Shown in pieces: positions 10,608-22,960 of a stretch of 64,000 bases of DNA. Position numbers and translations under genes: made by a program. The stretch lies in assembly GCA_933228675.1 (NCBI GenBank), contig OW121741.1, forward strand, positions 21,294,201-21,358,200, in the 5' to 3' direction. How positions within the stretch are numbered: position 1 is the stretch's first letter; each line of letters begins with the position of its first letter. Origin of the DNA: Stomorhina lunata. Lineage: Eukaryota > Arthropoda > Insecta > Diptera > Rhiniidae. The notes under the pieces were generated by a model that saw only the letters and a program-made list of their open reading frames with translations, did no database searches and was not told where the DNA came from.

Positions 10608-11685
10608 AAAAATTGTCTTGTTGACAACTTTTCTATAGAAAAATTGTATTGTTGACAACTTTTCTATAGAAAAATTGTCTTGTTGACAAAAAATTGTCTT
10701 GTTGACAACTTTTCTATAGAAAAATTGTCTTGTTGAAAACTTTTCTATAGAAAAATTGTCTTGTTGACAACTTTTCTATAGAAAAATTGTCTTGTCATCA
10801 ACTTTTCTATAGAAAAATTGTCTTGTTGACAACTTTTCTATAGAAAAATTGTCTTGTCGTCAACTTTCTATAGAAAGATTGTCTTGTCGTCAACTTTTCT
10901 ATAGAAAGCTTGTCTTGTCAGCAACTTTTCTATAGAAAATTTGTCTTGTCGTCAACTTTTCTATAGAAAACTTGTCTTGTCGTCAACTTTTCTATAGAAA
11001 ACTTGTCTTGTCGTCAACTTTTCTATAGAAAACTTGTCTTGTCGTCAACTTTTCTATAGAAAACTTGTCTTGTCGTCAACTTTTCTATAGAAAACTTGTC
11101 TTGTCGTCAACTTTTCTATAGAAAACTTGTCTTGTCGTCAACTTTTCTATAGAAAACTTGTCTTGTCGTCAACTTTTCTATAGAAAACTTGTCTTGTCGT
11201 CAACTTTTCTATAGAAAACTTGTCTTGTCGTCAACTTTTCTATAGAAAACTTGTCTTATCGTCAACTTTTCTATAAAAAAAACTTGTCTTGTCGTCAACT
11301 TTTCTATATAAAACTTGTCTTGTCGCCAACTTTTCTATAGAAAACTTGTCTTGTCGACAACTTTTCTATAGAAAACTTGTCTTGTCGACAACTTTTCTAT
11401 AGAAAACTTGTCTTGTCGACAACTTTTCTATAGAAAACTTGTCTTGTCGACAACTTTTCTATAGAAAACTTGCCTTGTCGACAACTTTTCTATAGAAAAC
11501 TTGTCTTGTCGACAACTTTTCTATAGAAAACTTGTCTTGTCGACAACTTTTCTATAGAAAACTTGTCTTGTCGACAACTTTTCTATAGAAAACTTGTCTT
11601 GTCGACAACTTTTCTATAGAAAACTTGTCTTGTTGACAACTTTTCTATAGAAAACTTATCTTGTCGTCAACTTTATATATAAAAC
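10608..11685. repeat. 31-bp satellite, family B
   Basis: About 35 units with core TTTTCTATAGAAAA and a 17-bp spacer. Three spacer subtypes occupy successive blocks: TTGTTGACAAC (10608-10850), CTTGTCGTCAAC (10850-11330) and CTTGTCGACAAC (11340-11640). The flanks extend the dyad (GACAAC on the left, CTTGTC on the right, one mismatched position). Confidence 0.95.
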
Positions 11686-11703
11686 TTTTCAAAGCGTTAC
11701 AAA

Positions 11704-12000
11704 CTATTCAAGTTCTTCCCCGCTGATATAATTTAAAATGTAGAGTGCATCACATGTTTGCCCCAAAATATCCTTAAACACTTGTTTATTTTCTTTATTA
11801 TCCTTAGAACAGGTGTCCCAAACTTTAATCCATAAATAGCATGCGTTAAATAAAGATTTTTTTTGTCGTTGCCTTAAAGCATGAAATCCATCCATATGTG
11901 TTTGAAATGAACCATCTGTATGGAAAGACACTGATGTATCGGCATATCCTTCCTTTAAACTTGATACTTTCGGACGAATGAGTCGAAACAAGGGCAACAT
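11704..12000 (-). CDS. Unidentified 98-residue frame, possible exon or gene fragment
   Basis: I do not recognise this protein. It reads MLPLFRLIRPKVSSLKEGYA at the N-end and ends ISGEELE, with three cysteines (near residues 54, 64 and 83). Its amino-acid mix is normal, unlike the low-complexity frames elsewhere in the window, and that is the reason to list it. Upstream, a different frame (11846-12055) starts MFVFELEYLLKAKSKPVFNV and would join it with one frameshift near 11990, so this may be the 3' part of a decayed gene. It lies between satellite arrays B and C. There is no clear splice acceptor or promoter, so it could also be chance. Confidence 0.3.
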   Translation of the reverse strand: MLPLFRLIRPKVSSLKEGYADTSVSFHTDGSFQTHMDGFHALRQRQKKSLFNACYLWIKVWDTCSKDNKENKQVFKDILGQTCDALYILNYISGEELE

Positions 12001-12059
12001 TAAAAACAGGTTTTGATTTTGCCTTTAACAAATATTCCAATTCGAATACAAACAAATAT

Positions 12060-12400
12060 TAAATGGCTGAAAAACATTGGTCTGGCGGTAGACAAGCTGC
12101 AACTGAGTGCTGCTGCTGCAGCAGATCGCAGCAGTTGTAATAATCTCCCCGCAAGGCAGAACGTCAACAGGAAGTGCGAACGCGTGTTATGAAAGAAAAC
12201 ATTTATCCTGTTGGCAAAAAAAAAGTAGCAACAGCAGAAACAGAAGCAACAAGGATACAAACAGGACTACAACATCAAATTGCAAAAGGCGACAACACAT
12301 CAGCATCACAGTCAGCCGCAAGGATCTCTTGACTTTAGCAAAAAGTTATCTTTTGAAAAACTCTTAAAGGGTGATCCAAAAAGACAGTAAATAATGTTTG
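12060..12400 (+). other. CAG/CAA-rich unique block, UTR- or exon-like
   Basis: Less A+T-rich than its surroundings, with GCTGCTGCTGCAGCAG near 12110 and many CAACA/AACAG stretches, typical of untranslated or low-complexity coding exons of fly genes. An 86-codon frame (12107-12367) lacks any domain. No splice signals could be assigned, so it is only a candidate exon. Confidence 0.25.
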
Positions 12401-12426
12401 AATCTTGAAGGATATACTCCAGTTAA

Positions 12427-14063
12427 AGGATAGGAAGACATTTCTATAGAAAAGTTGACGATAGGAAGACGTTTCTATAGAAAAGTTGACGATAGGAAGA
12501 CATTTCTATAGAAAAGTTGACGATAGTAAGACATTTCTATAGAAAAGTTGACGATAAGAAGACTTTGCTAAAGAAAAGTTGACGATAGGAAGACTTTGCT
12601 AAAGAAAAGTTGACGATAGGAAGACTTTGCTATAGAAAAGTTGACGATAGGAAGACTTTGCTATAGAAAAGTTGACGATAGGAAGACTTTGCTATAGAAA
12701 AGTTGACGATAGGAAGACATTTCTTTAGAAAAGTTGACGATAGGAAGACATTTCTATAGAAAAGTTGACGATAGGAAGACATTTCTATAGAAAAGTTGAC
12801 GATAGGAAGACATTTCTATAGAAAAGTTGACGATAGGAAGACATTTCTATAGAAAAGTTGACGATATGAAGACATTTCTATAGAAAAGTTGACGATAGGA
12901 AGACATTTCTATAGAAAAGTTGACGATAGGAAGACATTTCTATAGAAAAGTTGACGATAGGAAGACATTTCTATAGAAAAGTTGACGATAGGAAGACATT
13001 TCTATAGAAAAGTTGACGATAGGAAGACATTTCTATAGAAAAGTTGACGATAGGAAGACATTTCTATAGAAAAGTTGACGACAGGAAGACATTTCTATAG
13101 AAAAGTTGACGACAGGAAGACATTTCTATAGAAAAGTTGACGACAGGAAGACATTTCTATAGAAAAGTTGACGGTAGAAAGACATTTCTATAGAAAAGTT
13201 GACTATAGGAAGACATTTCTATAGAAAAGTTGACGATAAGAAGACATTTCTATAGAAAAGTTGACGACAGGAAGACATTTCTATAGAAAAGTTGACGATG
13301 GGAAGACATTTCTATAGAAAAGTTGACGGTAGAAAGACATTTTTATAGAAAAGTTGACTATAGGAAGACATTTCTATAGAAAAGTTGACGATAGGAAGAC
13401 ATTTCTATAGAAAAGTTGACGACAGGAAGACATTTCTATAGAAAAGTTGACGACAGGAAGACATTTCTATAGAAAAGTTGACGACAGGAAGACATTTCTA
13501 TAGAAAAGTTGACGGTAGAAAGACATTTCTATAGAAAAGTTGACTATAGGAAGACATTTCTATAGAAAAGTTGACGATAGGAAGACATTTCTATAGAAAA
13601 GTTGACGATAGGAAGACATTTCTGTAGAAAAGTTGACGATGGGAAGACATTTCTATAGAAAAGTTGACGATAGGAAGACATTTCTATAGAAAAGTTGACG
13701 ATAGGAAGACATTTCTATAGAAAAGTTGACGATAGGAAGACATTTCTATAGAAAAGTTGACGATAGGAAGACATTTTTATAGAAAAGTTGACGATAGGAA
13801 GACATTTTTATAGAAAAGTTGACGATAGGAAGACATTTCTATAGAAAAGTTAAAGATAGGAAGACATTACTATAGAAAAGTTGAAGATAGGAAGACATTT
13901 CTATAGAAAAGTTGACGATCGGAAGACGTTTCTATAGAAAAGTTGACGATAGGAAGACATTTCTATAGAAAAGTTGACGATAGGAAGACATTTCTATAGA
14001 AAAGTTGACGATCGGAAGACATTTCTATAGAAAAGTTGACGATAGGAAGACATTTCTATAAAA
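12427..14063. repeat. 31-bp satellite, family C
   Basis: About 53 units with core TTTCTATAGAAAA and spacer GTTGACGATAGGAAGACA. Five or six early units (12550-12700) have TTGCTA in place of TTTCTA, which breaks the dyad. Variants GACGACAGG and GACGGTAGAAAG recur in clusters (13080-13540), a sign of block duplication within the array. Confidence 0.95.
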
Positions 14064-14449
14064 TTTTCAATATATCCTAAAAATATCGGTTTTTCTTGAC
14101 GAACTCTTCTAATGCTTACACTTCATTTACGCACACCCTGTTTTCGTAATCCTTGTTCACATGTGTTTATTATTTGTTGTTTCCTTGTTGATTGTATTTT
14201 TAATTTTTTGTGCCAGAAAACATCTTTTTTTATAGACCAATAAGTGTTTAAGTTGGATACTTCTGGCGAATATAAAATTTTTCTTCTTATTTAAAAAGAT
14301 TTAACAATTTAAAGCTGCATTTTTAAAGCCAAGCAATTTAATAAGAAACAGGTGAATTATTCAATTCAAAACAAGTGGTAGCCAAATATACAAAGAAATT
14401 ATCACTTAATAAATGTATAATAATTTGTAAGAATTAGTAATAATTCTAC
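14064..14449. other. Unique spacer between arrays C and D
   Basis: A+T-rich, no gene or repeat recognised. Confidence 0.4.
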
Positions 14450-17400
14450 ACTGTCAACTTTTCTATAGAAAACTTGACCCACTGTCAACTTTTCTATAGA
14501 AAACTTGACCCACTGTCAACTTTTCTATAGAAAACTTGACCCACTGTCAACTTTTCTATAGAAAACTTGACCCACTGTCAACTTTTCTATAGAAAAATTG
14601 ACCCACTGTCAACTTTTCTATAGAAAACTTGACCCACTGTCAACTTTTCTATAGAAAACTTGACCCACTGTCAACTTTTCTATAGAAAACTTGACCCACT
14701 GTCAACTTTTCTATAGAAAACTTGACCCACTGTCAACTTTTCTATAGAAAACTTAACCCACTGTCAACTTTTCTATAGAAAACTTGACCCACTGTCAACT
14801 TTTCTATAAAAAACTTGACCCACTGTCAACTTTTCTATAGAAAACTTGACCCACTTGCAACTTTTCTATAGAAAACTTGACCCACTTGCAACTTTTCTAT
14901 AGAAAACTTGACCCACTTGCAACTTTTCTATAGAAAACTTGACCCACTTGCAACTTTTCTATAGAAAACTTGACCCACTTGCAACTTTTCTATAGAAAAC
15001 TTGACCCACTTGCAACTTTTCTATAGAAAACTTGACCCACTTGCAACTTTTCTATAGAAAACTTGACCCACTTGCAACTTTTCTATAGAAAACTTGACCC
15101 ACTTGCAACTTTTCTATAGAAAACTTGACCCACTTGCAACTTTTCTATAGAAAACTTGACCCACTGTCAACTTTTCTATAGAAAACTTGACCCACTGTCA
15201 ACTTTTCTATAGAAAACTTGACCCACTGTCAACTTTTCTATAGAAAACTTGACCCACTGTCAACTTTTCTATAGAAAACATGACCCACTGTAAACTTTTC
15301 TATAGAAAACTTGACCCACTGCCAACTTTTCTATAGAAAACTTGACCCACTGTCAACTTTTCTATAGGAAACTTGACCCACTATCAACTTTTCTATAGGA
15401 AACTTGACCCACTATCAACTTTTCTATAGAAAACTTGACCCACTGTCAACTTTTCTATAGAAAACTTGACCCACTGTCAACTTTTCTATAGGAAACTTGA
15501 CCCACTATCAACTTTTCTATAGAAAACTTGACCCACTATCAACTTTTCTATAGAAAACTTGACCCACTGTCAACTTTTCTATAGAAAACTTGACCCACTG
15601 TCAACTTTTCTATAGAAAACTTGACCCACTGTCAACTTTTCTATAGAAAACTTGACCCACTGTCAACTTTTCAAAAGAACATGATACATTGTCAACTTTT
15701 CTATAGAAAACTTGACCCACTGTCGACTTTTCTATAGGAAACTTGACCCACTATCAACTTTTCTATAGAAAACTTGACCCACTATCAACTTTTCTATAGA
15801 AAACTTGACCCACTGTCAACTTTTCTATAGAAAACTTGACCCACTGTCAACTTTTCTATAGAAAACTTGACCCACTGTCAACTTTTCTATAGAAAACTTG
15901 ACCCACTGTCAACTTTTCAAAAGAACATGATACATTGTCAACTTTTCTATAGAAAACTTGACCCACTGTCAACTTTTCAAAAGAACATGATACATTGTCA
16001 ACTTTTCTATAGAAAACTTGACCCACTGTCAACTTTTCTATAGAAAACTTGACCCACTGCCAACTTTTCTATAGAAAACTTGACCCACTGTCAACTTTTC
16101 TATAGGAAACTTGACCCACTATCAACTTTTCTATAGGAAACTTGACCCACTATCAACTTTTCTATAGAAAACTTGACCCACTGTCAACTTTTCTATAGAA
16201 AACTTGACCCACTGTCAACTTTTCTATAGGAAACTTGACCCACTATCAACTTTTCTATAGAAAACTTGACCCACTATCAACTTTTCTATAGAAAACTTGA
16301 CCCACTGTCAACTTTTCTATAGAAAACTTGACCCACTGTCAACTTTTCTATAGAAAACTTGACCCACTGTCAACTTTTCTATAGAAAACTTGACCCACTG
16401 TCAACTTTTCTATAGAAAACTTGACCCACTGTCAACTTTTCTATAGAAAAATTGACCCACTGTCAACTTTTCTATAGAAAACTTGACCCACTGTCAACTT
16501 TTCTATAGAAAACTTGACCCACTGTCGACTTTTCTATAGAAAACTTGACCCACTGTCAACTTTTCTATAGAAAACTTAACCCACTGTCAACTTTTCTATA
16601 GAAAACTTGACCCACTGTCAACTTTTCTATAAAAAACTTGACCCACTGTCAACTTTTCTATAGAAAACTTGACCCACTTGCAACTTTTCTATAGAAAACT
16701 TGACCCACTTGCAACTTTTCTATAGAAAACTTGACCCACTTGCAACTTTTCTATAGAAAACTTGACCCACTTGCAACTTTTCTATAGAAAACTTGACCCA
16801 CTTGCAACTTTTCTATAGAAAACTTGACCCACTTGCAACTTTTCTATAGAAAACTTGACCCACTTGCAACTTTTCTATAGAAAACTTGACCCACTTGCAA
16901 CTTTTCTATAGAAAACTTGACCCACTTGCAACTTTTCTATAGAAAACTTGACCCACTGTCAACTTTTCTATAGAAAACTTGACCCACTGTCAACTTTTCT
17001 ATAGAAAACTTGACCCACTGTCAACTTTTCTATAGAAAACTTGACCCACTGTCAACTTTTCTATAGAAAACATGACCCACTGTAAACTTTTCTATAGAAA
17101 ACTTGACCCACTGCCAACTTTTCTATAGAAAACTTGACCCACTGTCAACTTTTCTATAGGAAACTTGACCCACTATCAACTTTTCTATAGGAAACTTGAC
17201 CCACTATCAACTTTTCTATAGAAAACTTGACCCACTGTCAACTTTTCTATAGAAAACTTGACCCACTGTCAACTTTTCTATAGGAAACTTGACCCACTAT
17301 CAACTTTTCTATAGAAAACTTGACCCACTATCAACTTTTCTATAGAAAACTTGACCCACTGTCAACTTTTCTATAGAAAACTTGACCCACTGTCAACTTT

Positions 17401-17533
17401 TCTATAGAAAACTTGACCCACTGTCAACTTTTCTATAGAAAACTTGACCCACTGTCAACTTTTCAAAAGAACATGATACATTGTCAACTTTTCTATAGAA
17501 AACTTGACCCACTGTCGACTTTTCTATAGAAAT
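14450..17533. repeat. 31-bp satellite, family D, with higher-order duplication
   Basis: About 99 units with core TTTTCTATAGAAAA and spacer CTTGACCCACTGTCAAC or CTTGACCCACTTGCAAC. The unit is an almost perfect 26-bp dyad (GTCAAC on the left, CTTGAC on the right, one mismatched pair). Marker variants recur about 1.8 kb apart in the same order: AAAAATTGACCC at 14592 and 16446, AACTTAACCC at 14751 and 16574, CATGACCCACTGTAAAC at 15279 and 17071, and TTTTCAAAAGAACATG near 15670 and 17462. A block of roughly 58-60 units was therefore duplicated. Confidence 0.95.
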
Positions 17534-17986
17534 CTAAAATATTCCAATAATTTCTTTCATATTTGCTACAGAAAATGTTTTACTGTTATCTTCGACAGCA
17601 GATATTTTAGTGACTTGTTTTGCCGACATCTATATGTCATTATACCAACTACTGCTGTAGACACAAACCATCCATTAGTAACATTGGTTAGTCACAGCTA
17701 TCACTTAAGCAGCTTATTCAATTTGTCAACCAAAATGAATCCAAAATCTATTACAAATTTGAAAAAAAATCTTTGCTTTACTTAGGGTTTGAGTATAAAA
17801 CCGCTTATTTGAATTCGTTTTAAAGCGAATTGGGACAGTGTTGCTAAATTTTTCATTTTTGGTTTTCATAAAATGAAAATATCATTATTATCGAAAATTT
17901 GTAAACTAAACAATAAACGCTTAGAAATTTGTAGATAATTGAAAGCTTTACACAGATAAGTACTTTGTGTTTTGTATTTATTCAAA
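17534..17986. other. Unique spacer
   Basis: About 450 bp with a 93-codon plus-strand frame (17504-17785) that starts inside array D. No motif, splice site or promoter supports it as a gene. Confidence 0.4.
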
Positions 17987-18803
17987 AACAAGTAAGAAAG
18001 CTCTATAGTAGGTCAAGTCCGACCATACGATACCCTTCACCAATAATGTCAAAGGTGTTATTTTTCCCGTATAAAGACAAATATTTGCTAAATTTTGCCA
18101 TCATACAAACATTTTCTAAAAACTTATATATTAAACCAGTTTCCGACATTTGGACTTATATGAGAGCTAGGGTCAAATGTGGACCGATTATCTCGAAATT
18201 TGGCAAATTGATTACAGAAATTATGTATGCAAAAAATATGCTCAAAATTTTCATTATCTTTAGATTTACGAGCGTTTTAGTGAATTTTTGTCTCATTTAG
18301 TGCGTCTTTAAAGAAAAGTTTGCATGGGAGCTATGGTCAAATGTGGGCCGATTTCGATTTCCGAAATTTGGTACAGTGATTTTAGTTTATATAAGCAGTA
18401 TTTATTTTCAATTTCATGAAAAAATATTGATATTTGTGGCCAATATATCAATTCCGGGAAGTGGGACCTATGGGAGGTACCAGAAATAATGGACCGATTT
18501 TGACCAATTTCTATAGCCATGATCACATTATCAAAAAAATGGTCTGTGCCCATTTTCATTAAATTATCTTTAGAATTGCGACCTGTAGTTTGATTACAAG
18601 GTTTACATGGGGTCCAGCCAGTCAACCAGCGTCCAGCCGTCCAGCCAGCCAGACGGACGGACGGACATCGCTAAATCGACTCAGAAAGTGATTCTAAGCC
18701 TATTGGTATACTTAAAGGTGGGTATAAGACAAATATTTCTATGCGTTGCATACATCAGCACAAACTTATAATACCCTTTCCACCTATGGTGGTGAAGGGC
18801 ATA
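17987..18803 (-). mobile_element. INE-1-like (Helentron-derived?) non-autonomous element, copy 1
   Basis: Read on the minus strand it starts with a hairpin made of TACCCTTCACCACCATAGG and its partner GGTGGAAAGGGTAT. It continues through GAGTCGATTTAGCGATGTCC and GTCC/GTCT and GGCTGG microsatellite runs, and ends in CTTTCTTACTTGTT. This order (terminal TATACCC hairpin, GAGTCGAT, GTCCGTC run, then modules ending in ...AAATCGG... and ATAGCTCCCAT) matches the INE-1/DINE-1 plan of flies. There are no coding frames. The family name is inference; the repeat itself is certain because related copies follow at 18804 and 39561. Confidence 0.6.
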
Positions 18804-19380
18804 ACAAGTAAGAAAGTGCTATAGTCGGTTATGCCCAACAATACGATACCCTCTACTACTATCGTCAAAGGTGTTCTTTTTGGGAGCAATGGTCAAATAA
18901 ATAATGGACCGATTTTGGCGAATTTTAACAGCCATGGTACCACTATAAAAAAATTATCTGTGCCAAATTACATCAAATTATCTTTAGAATTGCGACCTGT
19001 CCTTGGGCAAGGTTTACATGGGGGTTCAGGCAGCCAATCAGCCGACCAGCCAGCCAGCCAGACGGACGGTCTGACTCAGAAAGTAATTATAAGTCTATTG
19101 GTATACGAAAAGGTGGGTCAGCCATGATACCACTATAAAAAAAATTATCTGTGCCAAATTACATCAAATTATCTTTAGAATTACGACCTGTCCTTGGGCA
19201 AGGTTTACATGGGGGTTCAGGCAGCCAATCAGCCGACCAGCCAGCCAGCCAGACGGACGGTCTGACTCAGAAAGTAATTCTAAGTCTATTGGTATACAAA
19301 AAGGTTGGTCTAAGACCAATATTTCAACATCACCACAAACTTATAATGCCCTTTCCACCTTTGGTGGTGAAGGGTGTAAA
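18804..19380 (-). mobile_element. INE-1-like element, copy 2, with internal duplication
   Basis: Directly abuts copy 1, head to tail: plus-strand GGGCATAA is followed at once by CAAGTAAGAAAG. A block of about 190 bp holding GCCAAATTACATCAAATTAT and the CCAGCCAGCCAGACGG run occurs twice (from 18963 and from 19152) with near identity. The terminal hairpin CCACCTTTGGTGG is at 19359-19371. The 98- and 109-codon frames here are by-products of the duplication. Confidence 0.6.
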
Positions 19381-20214
19381 TACTTACATATATGTATGTG
19401 CAAAGTTTTATCAAAAAATCATTAACCGAAATTTGGTAACATTCGGTCCACATTTGGCACTGCCTTCCGAAAAGACATGACAAAAATATGTCATATATAT
19501 ACATATGTCTCTTAGACTTAAAAAATACTTGTAAAGTTTTTGTTCTATATTTGATCTCATTAGTGAATTGTCTCAAGTAATCAAGCTTAACCTACTTTTG
19601 TTAAGTAAAATAAAACGTTAAAACAAAGGTTTACATACTAAAACCCATCCCAAACCAACTACAGCCTTGAAAGGCTTACGGCATTCTTTATTGAAGTTAT
19701 TACAAATTCTTGCTTACAAGTTTCAAGGAAATATTAGTATCCTGCCTTATCGAGTATGACTAATTTGTTTATTTTAAGCTGAAGTGCATTTATTCGTATA
19801 AAAAAAGTTTAGAAGTGAAAACTTTTTTTATATGAATAAATTCCAAAACTAATATTTGCCTGTCTTGCTTCGACATGAATTGACACTTTGAATTATTGGT
19901 CCTTGCAAAAAACGTGGTAGTTTTGTTTTAAATTACAAATTTTGTTAATGAAATTCAATAAAATATTTAAATTTAGCTGTATTAAGTAGAATGAGCATAA
20001 CATTTAAATAGTATACCGATGCGCCTTCATATATATATTTTTTTTTTTTTAGATGGAGCAAGTAGAGTAAAATCTTTCAAAGTTTGGCCTACAAAATTTG
20101 TAAATATACGCACAAGATCCAAACGCATGAAATTCCGTAATATATTCGGCCTTTGACCTTAAGAGGTTGTAAATATAGGTCATTTAAGTAAGTAAGACGA
20201 AGCAGTTTTTATGG
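19381..20214. other. Unique A+T-rich region
   Basis: No gene recognised. Near 19800-19850 there is an inverted pair around TAAAAAAAGTTTAGAAGTGAAAACTTTTTTTATA, split here as TAAAAAAAGTTT and AAACTTTTTTTA, which could form a 12-bp stem. Confidence 0.4.
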
Positions 20215-20345
20215 ACAGTCAATTTGATCCTCTCTATATGAGCTTTAACATATAGACGTGTATTGCATAAAAATGTCACATTCCAAAGTGGTAACCATAG
20301 AAGAGTAGATAAATGGCGTCACCAATGAGAATTTTCGTCACTAAT
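20215..20345 (-). pseudogene. Small relic of a non-LTR reverse transcriptase C-terminal region
   Basis: A degenerate match to the better preserved piece at 20950-21415: both hold TAGACGTGTATTGC, CATTCCAAAGT.GTAAC and ATGAGCACTTT..CTC in the same order. No frame remains. Confidence 0.45.
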
Positions 20346-20949
20346 GAGCACTTTAGCCCTCACAAAATGGCAATACTAATAAGCACCCATTTTTTTAAGG
20401 TTTAATAAAATTATATTATTTTTCCATATCAAAAAAATCTTAAACTTTTTATAAACATGTCTACAAAATGAAAACTTTTGTCAGCTGCATGAGATATTTT
20501 TAAAGAATTATATGTATATTCTAAAATGCGGTGATAGCCGAAATTCAAATTTTACAAAAATTTATAAAAAATGCATTTCAAAATAATAATTTGAAATATT
20601 ATAAATAATACTACTTCTTAACATTTTTATCTATAAAAACCTATGAAAGAAATTTTACAATTTTTAACATTTGTTGAACAAAATTTTCAAAAAACTAAAA
20701 AATAATTTTTGAAACCGGCATGAAAAAACTAACAGCCTGTTTTTGAAACTACAATTTTTTCAAATTGTACGTCAACTTACGAAAAAATTTAACTTTTGGT
20801 TTTTGAATTTTTTTTTTTTTTTGAGTGAAACTAGAAAAAGCTTTTACAATTTTGGTTCGTAAATGAAATGTATAGACGAAAGTAAATGTCAGATCAGGCA
20901 ATTAAAAAATTCTAATTGCCTGTTAGACAAGAAAACGGTTGTTTAATTT
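20346..20949. other. Unique A+T-rich region between two retrotransposon relics
   Basis: Runs of A and T, no coding frame or repeat recognised. Confidence 0.35.
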
Positions 20950-21415
20950 TTTTGTTTAGGGCCTGAACACAATATAATGCATTGTGTTAAAACTAGGAAA
21001 AGGTTGTGGGAGGGGAAATACATAGGTAGTGTTTGTGGACATTTAATTTAAACATCCCTATATTGTAACTGGTTGGAAAAACTTCTGCGGGAAGCAAATT
21101 CTACATACGAACTGTACGGCTAGCGTATCGTCTATCTGTAGAGTATCGTCTGTCTACTGGTCAATCGACTACGAAAGGATGAGCTCTAAAAGATAGACGT
21201 GTATTGCGTAAGAAAGTTCATGTATCGAGAACGAGTTTCCTGATTTTGATAGAGCACATTCCAAAGTAGTAACAATAGAACAATAGAGTTGGATAACCTA
21301 CTGTTACCGATGAGCACTTTTGCTCTCTCCTGTACTCGGTCAAGAAGTTCCGAAATAAACTTTGAAGCACCGGCCCATATATGAGATTTGTATTTTACCG
21401 GTACGCAATACATGT
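20950..21415 (-). pseudogene. 3' end of a non-LTR retrotransposon (reverse transcriptase C-terminal domain)
   Basis: Minus-strand frame at 21413 reads HIWAGASKFISELLDRVQER, then AKVLIGNSRLSNSI. After a frameshift a second frame gives HPFVVD and, nearer the end, RTVRM.NLLPAEVFPTSYN. These are the conserved blocks of the thumb/C-terminal part of fly Jockey-superfamily (LOA/R1/Jockey type) elements. There is at least one frameshift and two stops. All catalytic RT motifs lie upstream and are absent, so this is a dead 3' fragment. Confidence 0.65.
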
Positions 21416-21800
21416 TTCGGAATAGGGTCTAAAATATTTTCATATTTTAATCCATACAAAAACAATCATTGAAGTTTAAAAAATAATAAAAATCCCTAAA
21501 GATTTTTAATTGTTCGAAAAATTTTGTATCGTTTTTCAATCCGATGAAAATAAAAAATAAAAAAATCGTTTGGGATATTTATCAGTTCAAAATAATTTTC
21601 ATCTTTTTTCATCCGATGAAAAAAAATTTTGATAGAAAATATTCAAATTTTAGTTCTGTATTTTTCCTAGTTTCATTCATCATAATGTTCTTGCATAGTT
21701 TAGGCAACTCCAAAATCCTTGAGCCAGCTGCAGTAGGAGGTGTAGTTGGAGTAGTTTATTCTGTAATGTTGTTACTTTCCATGCTTAAAACATCGTGAGT
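21416..21800. other. Unique A+T-rich region
   Basis: Contains an 84-codon plus-strand frame (21544-21798) with a hydrophobic C-terminal half (FFLVSFIIMFLHSL). No family resemblance or splice site, so probably chance. Confidence 0.3.
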
Positions 21801-22220
21801 GCTAAGTGGATTGGTGATGGGTCCAAAGACACAAGCCACGTTTGTACAGCGAGCCGCTCAATCCGAGACTGACGCCCGCTTGCAGCCGCAACTAACATGT
21901 TAAACAGACACTGCATTTTTGTAATTTACCAAGTACTATTATCTTAGACCCTTAGACCATATACGTTGGAATGGCTCTAAGATAACTTCCTTTTATATTA
22001 GTCCTGACCTAGAATGCCACACGGGTTGTTTACCGCATCTAAAACTAGGTTGTACCACGAGAAGATTAGAGTCGGAACTGGATACAGCTCTTACCTGGTA
22101 GCTAGAGACGCCAGGCAATTGCTGCATCCTCCCAGTCCCTATGCTCCACTGAGAGTCAAGGATGACAGAAGAAAAATATTTGTCCTGGTATAAAAATTCT
22201 TTAGGACGTTTAAATAACAA
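21801..22220 (-). mobile_element. Dispersed repeat fragment, type unknown
   Basis: Less A+T-rich block. Its minus strand contains CTTCTGTCATCCTTGACTCT followed by CAGTGGAGCATAGGG, which occurs again on the plus strand at 42915-42950 with about 33 of 37 positions identical. It is therefore part of an interspersed repeat. No coding frame is supported. Confidence 0.45.
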
Positions 22221-22960
22221 TAAATTCAATTATTGTGGCAAATTTTATGTTGAAATGGTCAAAGAAACCACCAATAGTTCCATTAGAGCTATTAGGTTTA
22301 ACTTCGATGTTCTAAAACATTGCAATTAATTGGAAACATATTCATACATTCATTGTTGAAAATTTTAAAATTTCAAAAATATTTTATTTTTTCAAAGTCA
22401 AAACAGAAGTTCAAAAATAAAACAATCAATAAAAAATGTTTCTGTTCGGATATTTATCGTTTAAGATATTTAAAATTTTCATCATGAGGGATATTTATAT
22501 TTCAAATTTTCATCGGCAATGATATTTATATTATATTGATTTAAAATATAAAACAATATTCGGTCTCTGTTTTAAATCAAATTTATAACACAAATAATTT
22601 TCAAATAAAATTTTCCCAATTCTCATACAATAACAAATTCTTGATATAAACGCTTTTAAACGACTAAATTTAGTAAAAGCACCATAAAACCACATTTTTT
22701 CCTCTGGCTCACACTAACTTTAGCTCATATTTCAAAACATTTCCACCACATTCGTCAACAAAAAAACGTAAACAAAGAACTTCAAAATCACAACAAACCT
22801 TACGCTAAAGAGAATTCCACAATGAAATTAGCAAAGAGCATAAGAAATCCTCTCTTCACGAAATAAGTCAAAGAAAAACGTCAACAGACTGACAGTGGCT
22901 AAAGGAAAATGTCAAAAAATCTGTATATGAAAAAATTTTTGCTCATTAGTCGACAAAATT
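22221..22960. other. Unique A+T-rich region upstream of possible exon
   Basis: No gene seen. Sequence becomes CAA- and ACG-richer after 22680, as often happens near fly promoters. Confidence 0.35.

Noticed and set aside
18831..19480. Frames with the shared sequence MPNYIKLSLELRPVLGQGLH
   Set aside because: By-products of the 190-bp internal duplication in an INE-1-like element, which is non-coding.
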